Source: a virus
Reading direction: 5' to 3' (one strand)
Length of the DNA stretch: 38,243 bases
IMG/VR virus record: IMGVR_UViG_3300002180_000032
Coordinates: 1 to 38,243 of that record
The notes under the pieces were generated by a model. That model worked only from the letters and a program-made list of their open reading frames with translations. It searched no databases and was not told where the DNA came from. The translations under genes and the position numbers were made by a program. This document shows, piece after piece, positions 36,433-38,243 of the stretch (position 1 is its first letter; every line of letters begins with the position of its first letter).

Positions 36433-38243
36433 TGAATTTAACTGCAATGCGGGCAGCCTTAAAGATTGAACTAGCTGATGCTGATTGGGATAATGACGAG
36501 CTAGACCGAGCAGTAACCGAAGCCGTTGCTGATTTATCCAGATACCTCCCAGATGAAAAGACCTATGAAGCTACCATCATCCTGGATATAGATGATGAGT
36601 CATGGACTAGTGCTGCTGCCCATGGAACTTATGTATCCCTGACTTATAAGCCTATTAAATACCAATCCGAGGTTGTGAAAAGTGCTGATGGCTTAACTAC
36701 ATATACCAGAGATACAGACTACACCATGGATTATGTGAACAGCAAGATAACTACAATTGACGGTGGTGACATGGCAGTAGATACAGAATATGCCATTAGC
36801 TACTACAAATCCAAATACTGCCTGGACATAACTTCTCTCCTTACTAACTTAATATCCATAGCACGAGTAGAGTATCCAGTCAAATCCACTGGTCCACAGA
36901 ACCTTGTTGTATTTAATCTCTGGGGTGACTTACTATACATAGGAACATACACTCCAACTAGTTCCAGTGAGTTCACTGAAAACAATCATATAGTAATATA
37001 CTACCTTGCTAATTGTACTATACCAACTGTAAGCGCAGATGGCAGCTTTGCCAGATACCTTGATGAGATAGTTCTCAAAGGCTCGACTGCTTATGCAATT
37101 ATGAGTCGGGGAGTTAAGGAACTTCACAATGCTAAAACTAACTATGGCAGTGCAGCAACTGTAATAGCTACTATAAGTAAAACCGATGCTGAGACTGCTT
37201 TAGGTAATGTAGGAGCAAGGATAACCGCAGCAACTACCGCACTAGCTAAAATTACTGGTGAAGCAACCAATATAGGCACTGCACTTACCAACATGGCTAC
37301 CTATATAGCCGATGCAAACATAGCATTAGATGTTGTACCAACTCACACAGCCACCGCTGTAACTGCCCTAGATGCGATAACTGGTGCTGGTAGTCCATTA
37401 ACAGATACAGAAACTGCCTTAGATGCAGCCATAGTACAATCCGAGGCTGGAGTAACCGCACTAGCTAATGTAGATACACTCATAGCTGCGGTAGCGACTG
37501 CTATTGAAAACATAGATGCTGTCATAACCGATGGTGACTCTGCATTGGACAAAGTAACTACTCAAATAGCATCTATGGCTACTGCACTCGGCGAGATATC
37601 CGCTATGTGGACTGATGAAATTACATATCGTGGTTATGCACATAGCTACCTAACCTCTGGTGACGACCATATAGACAAGGTTAACATCGGCGACCAAGTT
37701 GCTGCAATGTATTCTTCCTTTGCTAATGTGGAAGGTTCACTAGCTAGACTATCCGAAAGCAGGAGATCCATAAAACTCGGCGAAGCTAATGCTTATCTAA
37801 CCTCTGCTAACTCCTTCATTGCTGAGGCTAATTCCAGAATATCTCTTCTCAGTGGCTGGGTATCCAAAGCCAGAGCTATAATAGATGAGGTAAATGGTAG
37901 AGTAGCTGAGACCAATGGCAGGATAGCCATAGCTAACAGTTACAACTCCGAGGCCCAAGGTAGATTATACATAGCGGATAGATACATATCTGAGGCTGCT
38001 GGTAGATTATACATAGCGGATAGGTACATTACCGAGGCTGGTGGTAGGCTGTCCATGGCTGACAAATACATCGCTGAGGCTACCACACGCGTCAATTTAA
38101 TCAGCAATTACGTTGCTGAGGCTCAAGCTAATATAGCCCAGGCCAGTGCTTACATAGCACAAGCGCAAGGCTACGTAACAGCTAATGAGCTAATAGCTAG
38201 ACAAGCCGATGGCTATACGATTGTAGCTAATAATCAAGTGTTG
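36432..38243 (+). CDS. Tail/connector protein with 14-residue repeats, C-terminus beyond window
   Basis: An open frame of 604 codons from ATG at 36432 continues past the right edge. Residues 1-130 look like a gp6-like connector head (MNLTAMRAALKIELADADWD, DELDRAVTEAVADLSRYLPD). A beta-rich unit follows, and then a long Ala/Thr-rich helical region. From about 510 on, 14-residue repeats (EAxGRLYIADRYI) form a two-heptad coiled coil. Probably a connector/tail component with a repetitive stalk. The end of the gene is not visible. Confidence 0.6.
   Translation, partial: MNLTAMRAALKIELADADWDNDELDRAVTEAVADLSRYLPDEKTYEATIILDIDDESWTSAAAHGTYVSLTYKPIKYQSEVVKSADGLTTYTRDTDYTMDYVNSKITTIDGGDMAVDTEYAISYYKSKYCLDITSLLTNLISIARVEYPVKSTGPQNLVVFNLWGDLLYIGTYTPTSSSEFTENNHIVIYYLANCTIPTVSADGSFARYLDEIVLKGSTAYAIMSRGVKELHNAKTNYGSAATVIATISKTDAETALGNVGARITAATTALAKITGEATNIGTALTNMATYIADANIALDVVPTHTATAVTALDAITGAGSPLTDTETALDAAIVQSEAGVTALANVDTLIAAVATAIENIDAVITDGDSALDKVTTQIASMATALGEISAMWTDEITYRGYAHSYLTSGDDHIDKVNIGDQVAAMYSSFANVEGSLARLSESRRSIKLGEANAYLTSANSFIAEANSRISLLSGWVSKARAIIDEVNGRVAETNGRIAIANSYNSEAQGRLYIADRYISEAAGRLYIADRYITEAGGRLSMADKYIAEATTRVNLISNYVAEAQANIAQASAYIAQAQGYVTANELIARQADGYTIVANNQVL
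37959..38023 (+). repeat. 23-bp direct repeats inside the connector/tail gene
   Basis: A 23-base segment at 37959-37981 recurs identically at 38001-38023, spaced 42 bases (14 codons), so it repeats in frame with the coiled-coil units. The adjacent degenerate units give an array of at least five repeats to the window edge. Confidence 0.75.

Noticed and set aside
1-38243. CRISPR array, tRNA or insertion sequence
   Set aside because: No regularly spaced repeats of 25-40 bases with unique spacers, no tRNA-like cloverleaf and no transposase gene were seen by eye; a computed scan was not possible.
1-38243. Integrase or repressor showing a temperate life cycle
   Set aside because: No tyrosine or serine recombinase or CI-like protein was recognised; the RHH and HTH proteins are not sufficient evidence. 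Lifestyle stays open because both ends are cut.

Overview
The window is a stretch of a tailed double-stranded DNA virus (Caudoviricetes) genome or provirus. It has a large terminase, a portal, a scaffold followed directly by an HK97-type major capsid protein, and many fibre-like proteins. Genes are tightly packed with ATGA, TAATG and GTGA overlaps. No integrase, lysis enzyme, tRNA, rRNA, CRISPR array or insertion sequence was recognised, and both ends cut a gene. The host is bacterial: promoters are classical sigma70 type (TTGACA, 17 bp, TGN, TATAAT) and ribosome binding sites are strong AGGAGG. The base composition is AT-rich. A Bacillus-type LexA-like box points loosely to a Gram-positive or Chloroflexota-like host, but the sequence does not fix the host.

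Layout. 1-3563 (minus): a recombination operon with an ERCC4/XPF-like nuclease (cut by the window edge), a Sak4-like RecA-fold ATPase, a Cas4/RecB-like Fe-S nuclease, an unknown 213-aa protein and a ribbon-helix-helix protein. 3574-4216: a plus-strand HNH endonuclease cassette with its own promoter and terminator, bracketed by a 16-bp inverted repeat and an imperfect 18-bp direct repeat. 4222-10824 (minus): an early operon with a RepA/DnaB-like helicase, an HTH protein and many small Cys-rich or membrane proteins. It contains a compact predicted three-way-junction RNA at 7739-7800 and a gene-poor, hairpin-rich gap at 9177-9502. 10840-12190: a compositionally distinct plus-strand cassette (moron) with its own promoter, a 200-aa protein, a terminator and LexA-box-like sites. 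12197-13447 (minus): a short operon of zinc-binding-type proteins.

13500-38243 (plus): the late arm. A divergent promoter pair at about 13.5 kb drives an HTH protein (candidate small terminase), small membrane proteins, fibre-like proteins, the large terminase, the portal and a 2104-aa polyvalent protein with an ART-like segment. A second late promoter at 29.0 kb drives the scaffold, major capsid, decoration, connector, tail and fibre genes.

Working together: six strong promoters share the same architecture. At three or four of them the start codon sits where transcription should begin, so those mRNAs are predicted leaderless; they encode the RHH protein, the HNH protein, the HTH protein and a tiny peptide. 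An ATTATGT core lies at or next to five of the six promoters, and a CATTA-N2-TAATG palindrome is shared by the two late promoter regions. This suggests one regulator coordinates the arms. These regulatory readings are inference from sequence pattern only.
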